64,000 nucleotides of DNA. It comes from Pseudomonas sp. HAR-UPW-AIA-41. GTDB taxonomy: Bacteria > Pseudomonadota > Gammaproteobacteria > Pseudomonadales > Pseudomonadaceae. Position 1 is the stretch's first letter; every line of letters starts with the position of its first letter. The stretch is taken from the NCBI RefSeq assembly GCF_002304225.1, contig NZ_NSLB01000007.1, positions 92,525 through 156,524 of the forward strand, written 5' to 3'. Positions 44,500-53,192 of this stretch are shown here, piece after piece. The position numbers and the translations under genes are program-made. The notes below the pieces were generated by a model. It saw only the letters and a list, made by a program, of their open reading frames with translations, searched no databases and had not been told where the DNA came from.

Positions 44500-47313
44500 A
44501 TGTCAAATGCACCTCTGGTCCTGGTCGACGGTTCGTCCTACCTGTACCGCGCCTTCCACGCCCTGCCGCCGCTGAACACCTCCACCGGTCTGCCGACCGG
44601 TGCGGTGAAGGGCGTGCTGAACATGCTGAAAAGCCTGCGCAAGCAGTACCCTAAGAGCCCGTTCGCGGTGGTCTTCGATGCCAAGGGGCCGACCTTCCGC
44701 GATGCCATGTTCGAGCACTACAAGGCCAACCGCCCGCCGATGCCGGACGAGCTGCGCCTGCAGGTCGAGCCGCTGCACGCGGCGGTCAAGGCGCTGGGCT
44801 ACCCGCTGCTGTGCGTCGAGGGCGTCGAGGCCGATGACGTGATCGGTACCCTCGCCCGCCAGGCCGCCGGCGAGGGGCGTGATGTGGTGATTTCCACCGG
44901 CGACAAGGACATGGCCCAGCTGGTCTGTCCGCACGTCACCCTGGTCAACACCATGACCGGCAGTGTCTACGACATCGAGGGGGTCAAGGCCAAGTTCGGG
45001 GTCGGCCCGGAACTGATCATCGACTACCTGGCGCTGATGGGCGACAAGGTCGACAACATCCCTGGCGTGCCGGGCGTCGGCGAGAAGACCGCGCTGGGCC
45101 TGCTGGTCGGTCTGGGCGGCGGTCTCGATGTGCTCTATGCCAGTCTCGACAAGGTTGCCGAGCTGCCGATCCGTGGTGCCAAGACCCTCGGCGCCAAGCT
45201 CGCCGAGCACAAGGAGATGGCCTACCTGTCCTACGAGCTGGCCACCATCAAGACCGATGTAGCGCTGAACATCGTGATCGACAGCCTGCACCCCGGCGAG
45301 CAGGACACGCCGGCGCTGGCCGAGCTGTACCGTACGCTGGAGTTCCGCAGCTGGCTGGATACCCTGCCGCGCGAGAGCAGAAGCGTGGCGGCGCCGAGTG
45401 CGCCGCAGCCGGCCGGGGATCTGTTTGCCGATGCGCCGGGCGAGGTCGTGGCAGAGGTTTCGGCCGAAAGTGCCGCCGAGCCCGTGGCCGTGGCGGAAAC
45501 CCGCTATGAAACCGTGCTGGATCAGGCCCGCTTCGATGCCTGGCTGGAGAAGCTGCAGGCCGCCGAGCTGATCGCTTTCGACACGGAAACCACCAGCCTC
45601 GACCCGCAGCAGGCTCAGGTGGTCGGCGTGTCCTTCGCCGTCAGCGCCCATGAGGCGGCCTATGTGCCGCTGGCGCACAGCTACATGGGCGTGCCGGCGC
45701 AGCTCGACCGCGATGCGGTGCTGCGTGCGCTCAAGCCGATTCTCGAAGACCCGGCCAAGGCCAAGGTCGGCCAGCACGCCAAGTACGACATCAATGTACT
45801 GGCCAATGCCTCGACGCCGATCAGTGTGCAGGGCGTGGCCTTCGACACCATGCTCGAATCCTATGTGCTCGACTCGACGGCAACTCGCCACGATATGGAC
45901 AGTCTGGCGCTGAAGTACCTCGATCACAGTACCATCCGTTTCGAGGACATCGCCGGCAAGGGTGCCAAGCAACTGACCTTCGACCAGATCGCTCTGGAGC
46001 AGGCCGGGCCCTACGCCGCCGAAGATGCCGATGTGACCCTGCGTCTGCACCAGACCCTGTGGGCCAAGCTGCAGCAGACTCCGGCGCTGGCCAGGGTGCT
46101 GCAGGAGATCGAGATGCCGCTGGTGCCGGTGCTGGCGCGCATAGAGCGTCAGGGCGCGCTGGTCGACGCCAGGCTGCTCGGCCAGCACAGTGTCGAGCTG
46201 GGTGAGCGCCTGGTCGAGCTGGAGCGCCAGGCCTTCGCCATCGCCGGCGAGGAGTTCAACCTAGGCTCGCCCAAGCAGCTCGGCGCCATTCTTTATGAAA
46301 AGCTCGGTCTGCCGATCATCAGCAAGACCGCCACCGGCCAGGCCTCCACCGCCGAAGCGGTGCTGGCCGAACTGGCCGAGCAGGACTACGAGCTGCCCAA
46401 GGTGCTGATGCAGTACCGCAGCCTGAGCAAGCTCAAAAGCACCTATACCGACCGCCTGCCGGAACAGATCAACCCGCGCACCGGGCGCATTCACACCAGC
46501 TACCATCAGGCGGTCACCGCCACCGGGCGTCTGTCATCCAGCGACCCGAACCTGCAGAACATCCCGATCCGCACCGCCGAGGGCCGGCGCATCCGTCAGG
46601 CCTTCGTCGCGCCCAAGGGCTACAAGCTGGTGGCGGCCGACTACTCGCAGATCGAGCTGCGCATCATGGCTCACCTAGCCCAGGACGAAGGGCTGCTGGA
46701 TGCCTTCCGCCACGGCCGCGACGTGCACAAGGCGACCGCTGCCGAGGTGTTCGGCGTGACCCTGGATGAAGTGACCAGCGACCAGCGCCGCAGCGCCAAG
46801 GCGATCAACTTCGGCCTGATCTACGGCATGAGCGCCTTCGGTCTGGCCAAGCAGATCGGCTGTGACCGCAAGCAGGCGCAGGCTTATATCGACGTGTATT
46901 TCCACCGCTATCCCGGTGTGCTGGCGTACATGGAGCGCACCCGCGAGCAGGCGTCGCAGCAGGGTTATGTCGAGACCCTGTTCGGCCGCCGCCTGTACCT
47001 GCCGGATATCCAGGCGAAGAACCCGGCGCTGCGCAAGGGCGCCGAGCGCACCGCGATCAACGCGCCGATGCAGGGCACCGCGGCGGACATCATGAAGCGG
47101 GCGATGGTCGCCGTGGACAGCTGGCTGGGCACCTGCGGGCTGGATGCCAAGGTGATCCTGCAGGTTCACGACGAACTGGTGCTGGAGGTGCGCGAGGATC
47201 AGGTCGAGGCGCTCAAGGCCGGCCTGTTGCCGCTGATGAGCGGGGCGGCTGCGCTGGATGTGCCGCTGCTGGTCGAGGCGGGGGTGGGCGATAACTGGGA
47301 CGAGGCCCACTGA
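44500..47313 (+). CDS. polA: DNA polymerase I
   Basis: 937 aa from ATG 44500, giving MSNAPLVLVDGSSYLYRAF; an upstream in-frame GTG would run through the divergent DUF2782 gene. The 5'-3' exonuclease domain covers about residues 1-290 and contains GDKDMAQLV and VDNIPGVPGVGEKTA. The 3'-5' exonuclease (about 345-530) has an intact FDTETTS site and AKYDINVL. The polymerase domain has DYSQIELR (motif A), KAINFGLIYG (O helix) and QVHDELV (motif C). Fills gaps left by Okazaki fragments and repair. Confidence 0.97.
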   Translation: MSNAPLVLVDGSSYLYRAFHALPPLNTSTGLPTGAVKGVLNMLKSLRKQYPKSPFAVVFDAKGPTFRDAMFEHYKANRPPMPDELRLQVEPLHAAVKALGYPLLCVEGVEADDVIGTLARQAAGEGRDVVISTGDKDMAQLVCPHVTLVNTMTGSVYDIEGVKAKFGVGPELIIDYLALMGDKVDNIPGVPGVGEKTALGLLVGLGGGLDVLYASLDKVAELPIRGAKTLGAKLAEHKEMAYLSYELATIKTDVALNIVIDSLHPGEQDTPALAELYRTLEFRSWLDTLPRESRSVAAPSAPQPAGDLFADAPGEVVAEVSAESAAEPVAVAETRYETVLDQARFDAWLEKLQAAELIAFDTETTSLDPQQAQVVGVSFAVSAHEAAYVPLAHSYMGVPAQLDRDAVLRALKPILEDPAKAKVGQHAKYDINVLANASTPISVQGVAFDTMLESYVLDSTATRHDMDSLALKYLDHSTIRFEDIAGKGAKQLTFDQIALEQAGPYAAEDADVTLRLHQTLWAKLQQTPALARVLQEIEMPLVPVLARIERQGALVDARLLGQHSVELGERLVELERQAFAIAGEEFNLGSPKQLGAILYEKLGLPIISKTATGQASTAEAVLAELAEQDYELPKVLMQYRSLSKLKSTYTDRLPEQINPRTGRIHTSYHQAVTATGRLSSSDPNLQNIPIRTAEGRRIRQAFVAPKGYKLVAADYSQIELRIMAHLAQDEGLLDAFRHGRDVHKATAAEVFGVTLDEVTSDQRRSAKAINFGLIYGMSAFGLAKQIGCDRKQAQAYIDVYFHRYPGVLAYMERTREQASQQGYVETLFGRRLYLPDIQAKNPALRKGAERTAINAPMQGTAADIMKRAMVAVDSWLGTCGLDAKVILQVHDELVLEVREDQVEALKAGLLPLMSGAAALDVPLLVEAGVGDNWDEAH

Positions 47314-47321
47314 TACGTCAG

Positions 47322-47350
47322 AGTCTGGCCGATTTTCGGTCGGCCAGACT
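47322..47350 (+). terminator. Terminator-like hairpin after polA
   Basis: Perfect 11-bp stem AGTCTGGCCGA/TCGGCCAGACT (47322-47332 with 47340-47350), with a 7-nt loop, 9 bp after the polA stop. No U tract follows (GCTTCGG), so it may act as a stabiliser or a Rho-assisted stop. It insulates polA from the downstream sRNA. Confidence 0.6.
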
Positions 47351-47402
47351 GCTTCGGTAATAAGTGGTTACGTGGTTATCGCAAAGAGATTTTCTGCCAA
47401 CG

Positions 47403-47430
47403 GAACTCTTTTCCTGAACACCGGGTCAGA
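47403..47430 (+). promoter_or_regulatory. AlgU/sigma-E-type promoter of the sRNA
   Basis: GAACTC (47403-47408) and TCAGA (47426-47430) are spaced by 17 bp. They match the AlgU (sigma-22/RpoE) consensus GAACTT-N16/17-TCTGA at all but one position in each box. Predicted start near 47436. Confidence 0.7.
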
Positions 47431-47435
47431 GTACG

Positions 47436-47567
47436 TGAATGGTTGGTGAAACCTTCATTGCTCCTGAGTTTGTGCTCATTGTGTTGGCAGAATCTGGACC
47501 CACTCATCAGGTCCGGAGTTAGACCCCGAACTTCTCCCTCCCCATCCGAAGCTCGGGGTTTTTTTTG
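47436..47567 (+). ncRNA. ersA: ErsA small RNA (candidate)
   Basis: About 132 nt, between polA and engB, where P. aeruginosa ErsA and enteric Spot 42 lie. The sequence has no ORF. It ends in a rho-independent terminator: ACCCCGA...TCGGGGT stem from 47523 to 47559 with CTTC/GAAG inner pairs and eight T at 47559-47566. The terminal loop CTCCCTCCCCATCC is C-rich and complementary to Shine-Dalgarno sequences, the expected seed. With an AlgU-type promoter just upstream, envelope-stress control of exopolysaccharide or biofilm mRNAs is inferred. Confidence 0.82.
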
Positions 47568-47614
47568 CCTGCAGAAAACCTGCCTGGTTGTCTTGGGCGG
47601 GCGATTTGGCCGCG

Positions 47615-48271
47615 TCAGGCCTCTTCGCTGTCCCCGTTGCTCTCGTCTTCCTCATCCAGCAGCCCCAGCCAGCCGGCCAGTACCTGCTGGGCTTCCTCCA
47701 CGCCGAGGCGCTTGGGGGCCGAGAACAGCTGCAGGCTGGCGACATCGCCCCAGCCCTTGTGTACTTCCTGGCGCACCTTGAGCAGGGCGTTCTTGGCCGC
47801 GCCGTAGGCCAGCTTGTCGGCCTTGGTCAGCAGGACGTGCACGGGCAGGCGGCTGACCTGCGCCCAGTCGAGCATCAGGCGGTCGAAGTCGGTCAGCGGG
47901 TGGCGGATGTCCATCATCAGCACCAGGCCAACTAGGCTCTCGCGGCTGCCCAGGTAGGCTTCCAGATGGCGTTGCCAGTGCTGCTTGAGCGGAATCGGCA
48001 CTTTGGCGTAGCCATAGCCTGGCAGGTCCACCAGGCGCCGTTCTTCATCGAGGGTGAAGAAGTTGAGCAGCTGGGTGCGCCCCGGGGTTTTCGAGGTGCG
48101 CGCCAGGCTGGCATGGGTCAGGGTGTTCAGCGCGCTGGATTTGCCGGCATTGGAACGCCCGGCAAAGGCCACTTCATAGCCCTCGTCGGGTGGGCACTGA
48201 TCGACTTTGGCGGCACTGATGAGAAAGCGGGCCTGTTGGCACAGGCCGAGAATCGGATTTTTCGGGGGCAT
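47615..48271 (-). CDS. engB: Ribosome biogenesis GTPase EngB (YsxC/YihA)
   Basis: 218 aa TrmE-Era-EngA-EngB-family GTPase needed for 50S subunit assembly. G1 GRSNAGKSS (about residue 36), G3 DLPGYG, G4 TKADKL and G5 SAPKRLG are present. An acidic C-terminal extension ([16 protein letters not shown]) is unusual for the enteric protein but common in pseudomonads. Divergent from the cytochrome genes. Confidence 0.95.
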   Translation of the reverse strand: MPPKNPILGLCQQARFLISAAKVDQCPPDEGYEVAFAGRSNAGKSSALNTLTHASLARTSKTPGRTQLLNFFTLDEERRLVDLPGYGYAKVPIPLKQHWQRHLEAYLGSRESLVGLVLMMDIRHPLTDFDRLMLDWAQVSRLPVHVLLTKADKLAYGAAKNALLKVRQEVHKGWGDVASLQLFSAPKRLGVEEAQQVLAGWLGLLDEEDESNGDSEEA

Positions 48272-48460
48272 GGGGTTTCCACTGGTGCGACACGCAGTCG
48301 CAGGGGGCGGTTTCGTTTCCGTTTATGTCCCGCCAGTATATAATGCCGCAGATTTAGTGTGCGCTTTATCCCGCAGGGTTGAGTGTCCACGGGAACGATG
48401 TAGATAGCCCGCTCGACTAGAATGGCGGAACGTTCCCTTCCTCTCTGATGAGGTTTCACC
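48272..48460. promoter_or_regulatory. Divergent promoter region engB / cytochrome c genes
   Basis: The 189-bp gap between engB and the c-type cytochrome genes must hold both promoters. The stretch 48330-48365 (TTTATGTCCCGCCAGTATATAATGCC) includes a TATAAT hexamer at 48340-48345, a good candidate -10 for the plus-strand cytochrome genes. No clear FNR/Anr box was seen. Confidence 0.5.
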
Positions 48461-48751
48461 ATGAAGAAATTGCTTCTCGCTGCAAGCATGCTTGTGCTGT
48501 CCGCTGGTGTTCAGGCCGCGCAGGACCCGGAAGCGGTGTTCAACCGCGCCTGTGGCGTTTGCCACAACGGTCAACTGCCGATGGCACCGAAGAAGGGTGA
48601 CGCCGCTGCCTGGGAACCACGCCTGAAACAGGGCATGGATACTCTGGTGCAGCATGTGACCAACGGCTTCAATGCCATGCCGCCGCGTGGCATGTGCATG
48701 GATTGCACGGCCGAGGATTACAAGGCCACCATCGAGTGGATGAGCAAGTAA
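48461..48751 (+). CDS. Cytochrome c5-like monohaem protein
   Basis: 96 aa with signal peptide (MKKLLLAASMLVLSAGVQA). One haem c site CGVCH (about residue 33) and a distal Met in NAMPPRG. A second Cys pair (GMCMDC) near the C-terminus matches cytochrome c5, which has an extra disulfide there. A periplasmic electron carrier, likely donor to the terminal oxidases. Confidence 0.88.
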   Translation: MKKLLLAASMLVLSAGVQAAQDPEAVFNRACGVCHNGQLPMAPKKGDAAAWEPRLKQGMDTLVQHVTNGFNAMPPRGMCMDCTAEDYKATIEWMSK

Positions 48752-48785
48752 TCCGCGCGAACCCAAGTTTCCGAGGGACTGGATC

Positions 48786-49121
48786 ATGCCGATGAACAAA
48801 CTGCTTGTGAGTCTGCTGTTGACCTTGGGCACCTTCGGCGTAGTTCACGCCGAAGGTGATGCAAAAGCTGGTCAGGCCAAGACTGCTGTGTGTGCAGCCT
48901 GTCATGGCCCGGATGGTGAAACCGCTGCGCCGACCTTCCCCACGCTGGCCGGCCAGAGCGAGGCTTACCTGCTCAAGCAGTTGACCGACATGCGGAGCGG
49001 CAAGCGCAAAACGGTGGAAATGACCGGTTTGCTCGACAAGTTGAGCGACCAGGATTTGGCGGATATTGCCGCTTTCTATGCCAGTCAGAACGTGAGCGTC
49101 ATCCGGTCGATGAGCAACTAA
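48786..49121 (+). CDS. Monohaem cytochrome c, half-copy of cytochrome c4
   Basis: 111 aa with signal peptide and one CAACH haem site (about residue 38). The remaining sequence aligns without gaps with the N-terminal half of the downstream diheme c4 gene; about 68 of 103 positions are identical by hand count. The distal Met lies in VEMTGLLDK. It looks like a tandem duplicate of the cc4 gene that lost the second haem domain, or a preserved single-haem ancestor. GAGGGA precedes the ATG. Function presumably periplasmic electron transfer. Confidence 0.87.
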   Translation: MPMNKLLVSLLLTLGTFGVVHAEGDAKAGQAKTAVCAACHGPDGETAAPTFPTLAGQSEAYLLKQLTDMRSGKRKTVEMTGLLDKLSDQDLADIAAFYASQNVSVIRSMSN

Positions 49122-49162
49122 ACTGACCCCCTATTACTCTTAGCCGTTAGTTGGATTAGCTG

Positions 49163-49768
49163 ATGAACAAAGTACTCGTGACTCTGCTGTTGACCCTGGG
49201 TATCACCGGTGTGGCTCAGGCCGCCGGCGATGCCAAAGCTGGCCAGACCAAAGCCGCCATGTGTGGCGCCTGCCACGGTGCGGACGGCAACAGCGCCGCG
49301 CCAAACTTCCCGAAACTGGCTGGCCAGGGTGAGCGTTACCTGCTCAAGCAGATGAACGACATCAAGAGCGGCAACCGCACCGTGGTGGAAATGACCGGCC
49401 TGCTGACCAACATGAGCGAGCAGGACATGGCGGATATCGCCGCCTACTTCGCCAACCAGAGCATGAGCGTGGGCGCTGCTGATCCGGCGCTGGTCAAGGC
49501 CGGTGAGGCCCTGTACCGCGGTGGCAAGCTGGCCGAAGGCATGCCGGCCTGTACCGGTTGCCACTCGCCGAACGGTGCTGGCAACGACGCTGCCGGCTTC
49601 CCGCAACTGGGTGGCCAGCATGCCCAGTACGTGGCTAAGCAGCTGACCGACTTCCGCGAAGGCAACCGTACCAATGACGGCGACAGCATGATGATGCGCT
49701 CGGTAGCCGCCAAACTGTCCAACAAGGACATCCAGGCGATCTCCAGCTACATCCAGGGTCTGCACTGA
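49163..49768 (+). CDS. cc4: Cytochrome c4 (diheme)
   Basis: 201 aa with signal peptide (about residues 1-20). Two class-I cytochrome c domains: CGACH at about residue 35 and CTGCH at about residue 130. Each is followed by a distal Met (VEMTGL and SMMMRSV). It is a membrane-associated periplasmic electron carrier to cbb3/aa3 oxidases. It is the last of three cytochrome genes in the row and is followed by a terminator. Confidence 0.93.
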   Translation: MNKVLVTLLLTLGITGVAQAAGDAKAGQTKAAMCGACHGADGNSAAPNFPKLAGQGERYLLKQMNDIKSGNRTVVEMTGLLTNMSEQDMADIAAYFANQSMSVGAADPALVKAGEALYRGGKLAEGMPACTGCHSPNGAGNDAAGFPQLGGQHAQYVAKQLTDFREGNRTNDGDSMMMRSVAAKLSNKDIQAISSYIQGLH

Positions 49769-49790
49769 TCTCTGCGACTGTTGTTGCGGA

Positions 49791-49817
49791 AAAGGGTGGC
49801 TTCGGCCACCCTTTTTC
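49791..49817 (+). terminator. Terminator after cytochrome c4
   Basis: Perfect 10-bp stem AAAGGGTGGC/GCCACCCTTT (49791-49800 with 49805-49814) closes a TTCG tetraloop and ends in TTC. A strong intrinsic terminator 22 bp after the cc4 stop. Confidence 0.85.
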
Positions 49818-49910
49818 ATTTGTGCCCCGGCTAGAATGCCGGAACCTGTCACGCTGTTGCCGGTCGAACCCCTGCCGCCGCGTCGCGGACCATCTGCCAA
49901 GGAGTCAAGC

Positions 49911-50540
49911 ATGCGTAACCTGATGTTCTCTGCCCTGCTCGCCGCCACTGCCCTGCTCAGCCCTGCTGTTCAGGCCGAGGGTATTGAAGCCGGCAAGCAA
50001 TATGTCGAGCTGTCCACCCCGGTACCGGTGGCCAAGCCCGGCAAGATCGAAGTGGTGGAGCTGTTCTGGTACGGCTGCCCGCATTGCTATCAGTTCGAAT
50101 CGACCCTCAATCCCTGGGCTGAAAAACTCCCGGAAGATGTGAATTTTGTTCGTGTGCCGGCCATGTTTGGTCGCATGTGGGACATCCACGGTCAGATGTT
50201 CATTACCCTGGAGGCCATGAAGGTCGAGCATAAGGTGCACACCGCCGTGTTCGACGCCATTCACAAGGAAGGGAAGAAGCTGGCGACCCCGGAAGAGATG
50301 GCCGACTTCGTTGCCACTCAGGGCGTGGACAAGGCCGCATTCCTCAAGACCTACAACTCCTTCGGTGTGAAGGGGCAGGTCGAGAAGGCCAAGAAGCTGG
50401 CCATGGCCTATCAGATCACCGGCGTACCGGTGCTGATCGTCAATGGTAAATACCGCTTCGACATCGGCTCCTCGGGTGGTCCGGAGAAGGCTCTGGAAGT
50501 GGCCGATCACCTGATCGCCAAGGAACGCGCGGCGCAGTAA
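49911..50540 (+). CDS. dsbA: Thiol:disulfide interchange protein DsbA
   Basis: Periplasmic oxidase that introduces disulfides. 209 aa from ATG 49911 (GGAG site upstream), signal peptide to about residue 22. The active-site CPHC is in WYGCPHCYQFE at about residue 57, and the cis-Pro loop is GVPVLIVNGKYR. It is followed at 6 bp by the EEP-family gene; no dsbB is present in the window. Confidence 0.95.
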   Translation: MRNLMFSALLAATALLSPAVQAEGIEAGKQYVELSTPVPVAKPGKIEVVELFWYGCPHCYQFESTLNPWAEKLPEDVNFVRVPAMFGRMWDIHGQMFITLEAMKVEHKVHTAVFDAIHKEGKKLATPEEMADFVATQGVDKAAFLKTYNSFGVKGQVEKAKKLAMAYQITGVPVLIVNGKYRFDIGSSGGPEKALEVADHLIAKERAAQ

Positions 50541-50546
50541 GCCGCC

Positions 50547-51404
50547 ATGCTGCGTCGCTGGTCGTCACCGCGCCAGGCCGGAACCTGCCAGACTCAGGTC
50601 AATCCGCGCTGCCGTGGTGGCGAGCTGCCGGCGGACGGGCGTCTGCGCCTGCTCAGTTTCAATATTCAGGTTGGCATCAGCACTCAGCGCTATCACCACT
50701 ACCTGACCCGCAGCTGGCAGCATCTGCTGCCGCATGCCGGGCGTGCCGGCAACCTGCAGCGCATCGGTGAGCTGCTGCAGGGCTTTGATCTGGTGGCCTT
50801 GCAGGAGGCCGATGGTGGCAGCCTGCGTTCCGGCTACATCAACCAGGTCGAGCATCTGGCTCAGCTGGGTGACTTCCCTTACTGGTATCAGCAGCTCAAC
50901 CGTAACCTCGGGCGCCTGGCTCAGCACAGCAACGGCGTGCTCAGCCGCCTCTGCCCGACCGGTCTCGAAGACCATCCATTGCCTGGTCCACGCGGCCGCG
51001 GGGCCATTTTTGTACGCTTTGGCGAAGGCCCCGAGGCGCTTGTGGTGGTGGTCATGCACCTGGCGCTTGGCGCGCGCACGCGCACCCGGCAGCTGGCCTA
51101 TGTTCGCGAGCAGCTGCAGGGATACCGGCATCTGGTGCTGATGGGCGACATGAATACCCATGCGGTTGATCTTCTCGAGCATTCACCGCTGCGCGAGCTG
51201 GGCTTGGTTGCACCGCAGGTCGAGGCCACTTTTCCCAGCTGGCAGCCGCAGCGTTGTCTCGATCACATCCTGCTCAGCTCTGGGCTGACGCTGGAAAGGG
51301 TTGAAGTGCTCGACCAGCCAATCTCCGATCATCTGCCGGTTGCCGTGGATATTCGCCTGCCGACTGGCCTGGCCGGTTGCTTGCCGACTATGCTCAAGGG
51401 CTGA
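50547..51404 (+). CDS. Endonuclease/exonuclease/phosphatase (EEP) family protein
   Basis: 285 aa. The EEP core motifs are LLSFNIQVG (about residue 35), ALQEADGG with catalytic Glu, [14 protein letters not shown] and the final SDHLPV. There is no signal peptide, so it is cytoplasmic. Nuclease, sphingomyelinase-like or inositol phosphatase activity cannot be told apart by sequence alone. It is sandwiched between dsbA and a diguanylate cyclase; close packing implies co-transcription with both. Confidence 0.87.
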   Translation: MLRRWSSPRQAGTCQTQVNPRCRGGELPADGRLRLLSFNIQVGISTQRYHHYLTRSWQHLLPHAGRAGNLQRIGELLQGFDLVALQEADGGSLRSGYINQVEHLAQLGDFPYWYQQLNRNLGRLAQHSNGVLSRLCPTGLEDHPLPGPRGRGAIFVRFGEGPEALVVVVMHLALGARTRTRQLAYVREQLQGYRHLVLMGDMNTHAVDLLEHSPLRELGLVAPQVEATFPSWQPQRCLDHILLSSGLTLERVEVLDQPISDHLPVAVDIRLPTGLAGCLPTMLKG

Positions 51405-51423
51405 GAAAGCGCGGAGTGGCGGT

Positions 51424-53178
51424 ATGAGCGAAGAGCAACGCTGGAAAGCCAAGTACCTTGAAAGTCTGGAGCAGCAGGAGAAGCTCGAGCGGCGTTGGGA
51501 TGCGCGCCTCGACCTTCTGCGTCGCGGCTTGGTGCGAAGCTCGCTGGCGGCTGAAGGCGTAGACAAGGCGGTAGACCAGTGCATGGTCGAGTTGCGTGAG
51601 ATCCTGCGCCGCGATGAAATTGATGCCGGCCTTTCGGCATTGATTCCACGCCTGGAAAAAGCGGTGTTGGACTCAGAGCAGCGGCGCCAGGAGCGCGTTG
51701 AGCAAAACTCCAGTGCCATTGACGGCCTGACTCAGCAGTTGCTCAAGCTTGAGCTGCCGGGTGAGGTGCGCAAGCCGCTCAAGAAGTTCAGTAAACAGAT
51801 AGAGCAGCGGGCTAGCAATCCGCGCGAATTGCCCGCGCTGCTGGCCGAACTTAGTCATCTCCAGCAACAAGCCCTGAGCGTACTTGGTTCCTCCGAAAGC
51901 GAGCGTCCAGGTTTGCTGCAGCGCCTGTTTGGGGGGCGTGGTGAGTCCGCTGAGGCGGCGCCCGTGGAGAATGCAACCGCACCGGATGATGCGCCTGCAC
52001 AAGTGATGGTGTCGGCTGCTAGCGCTGAGCAAGAGTCGCCGTTGCCTGAAAGTGTGATCGCTGTACCCGCCGCACAAGTCTCACCTGCAGCTGGTGATGA
52101 GTATGCCCTGCCCGAGGCCGATGAGCCTGGTTACAGTCAGGTGGCCGAGCACATTGCCGCCAGTCTGCTCAGCCTGCTTGGTGAGCTGGAGTTGCCACCG
52201 GCCCATACCGAACAGGGCGACCAGCTGCGCGAGCGCCTGCAGGGTGGGCTCAACTGGTACGAGTTGGTGCCGGTACTGGATGACCTCGCCGTGCTGGTAC
52301 TGGCGGCCAGCAACAGCGGGCAGAAGGAATTTGCCCATTACCTGAAGCAGCTCAACGAGCGACTGGCTGCATTCATCGACAGCATCAGTGAAACACACAC
52401 GGGTTATCAGGAGTCACTGGAAAGCGCCAAGGCCTTTGGCGACGAGTTGCGCCAGCAGGTCAGTGGATTGCAGAGCAGTGTGCAAGAGGCGACAGACTTG
52501 GAAAGCCTCAAACGCACAGTGGACAGTCGTCTGGAAGGTCTATTGAGCACAGTCAGTGCCTTCCAGAAACAGCGTGACAGCCGTGAGCAGGATATGGTCG
52601 AGCGACTGCAGACGCTGGTGGCGCGGGTCAACGAGATGGAGCAGGAAGCGCAGGGCTTCCGCGACAGTATCGAGGAGCAGCGGCAGAAGGCTCTGGTTGA
52701 TCCATTGACCGGTCTGCCTAACCGCGCAGCCTGGAATGAACGAGCCGCGTTGGAGGTTGCGCGCTGGCAGCGTTATGGCGGTGAGCTGCAGCTGGCGGTG
52801 CTGGATGTCGATCTGTTCAAGCGCATCAACGACAATTACGGCCATCTGGCCGGTGACCGGGTGTTGAAGATCATCGCGCAGGAGTTGGCCAAGCGCCTGC
52901 GCAAAACCGACTTCATTGCCCGGTTCGGTGGTGAAGAGTTCGTCGTGCTGTTGCCTGCGACGCCCCTGGACGGCGCGGAGCAGTTGCTGGAAACCCTGCG
53001 GACGGCCATCGAGGCCTGTCCGTTCCATTTCAAGGGTGAGCGTCTGATCATTACCCTGTCTGGCGGACTGGCCAGTTTTGCCAGTGGCGACACCCTGGAG
53101 GCAGTCTTCGAGCGTGCGGATCAGGCGCTTTACCAGGCCAAAGGCAGCGGGCGCAATCGCATCATCCGCGCGCCCTGA
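51424..53178 (+). CDS. GGDEF diguanylate cyclase (DgcH-like)
   Basis: 584 aa from ATG 51424. The catalytic GGDEF domain occupies about residues 415-584 with an active-site GGEEF ([12 protein letters not shown]) and an inhibitory I-site RXXD exactly five residues before it (RKTD-FIARF). The N-terminal 400 residues contain no membrane helix and are mostly predicted coiled coil (for example residues 5-45 and 340-410). A cytoplasmic c-di-GMP synthase with product feedback is expected. The position after dsbA and an EEP gene matches a P. aeruginosa diguanylate cyclase (DgcH). Confidence 0.92.
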   Translation: MSEEQRWKAKYLESLEQQEKLERRWDARLDLLRRGLVRSSLAAEGVDKAVDQCMVELREILRRDEIDAGLSALIPRLEKAVLDSEQRRQERVEQNSSAIDGLTQQLLKLELPGEVRKPLKKFSKQIEQRASNPRELPALLAELSHLQQQALSVLGSSESERPGLLQRLFGGRGESAEAAPVENATAPDDAPAQVMVSAASAEQESPLPESVIAVPAAQVSPAAGDEYALPEADEPGYSQVAEHIAASLLSLLGELELPPAHTEQGDQLRERLQGGLNWYELVPVLDDLAVLVLAASNSGQKEFAHYLKQLNERLAAFIDSISETHTGYQESLESAKAFGDELRQQVSGLQSSVQEATDLESLKRTVDSRLEGLLSTVSAFQKQRDSREQDMVERLQTLVARVNEMEQEAQGFRDSIEEQRQKALVDPLTGLPNRAAWNERAALEVARWQRYGGELQLAVLDVDLFKRINDNYGHLAGDRVLKIIAQELAKRLRKTDFIARFGGEEFVVLLPATPLDGAEQLLETLRTAIEACPFHFKGERLIITLSGGLASFASGDTLEAVFERADQALYQAKGSGRNRIIRAP

Positions 53179-53192
53179 GCGGGTGCCAACGC

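Noticed and set aside
44503..46188. 561-aa minus-strand ORF opposite polA
   Set aside because: Antisense shadow of polA. The plus strand has every polymerase and exonuclease motif; the antisense protein is His/Gln/Arg-rich with no recognisable domain.
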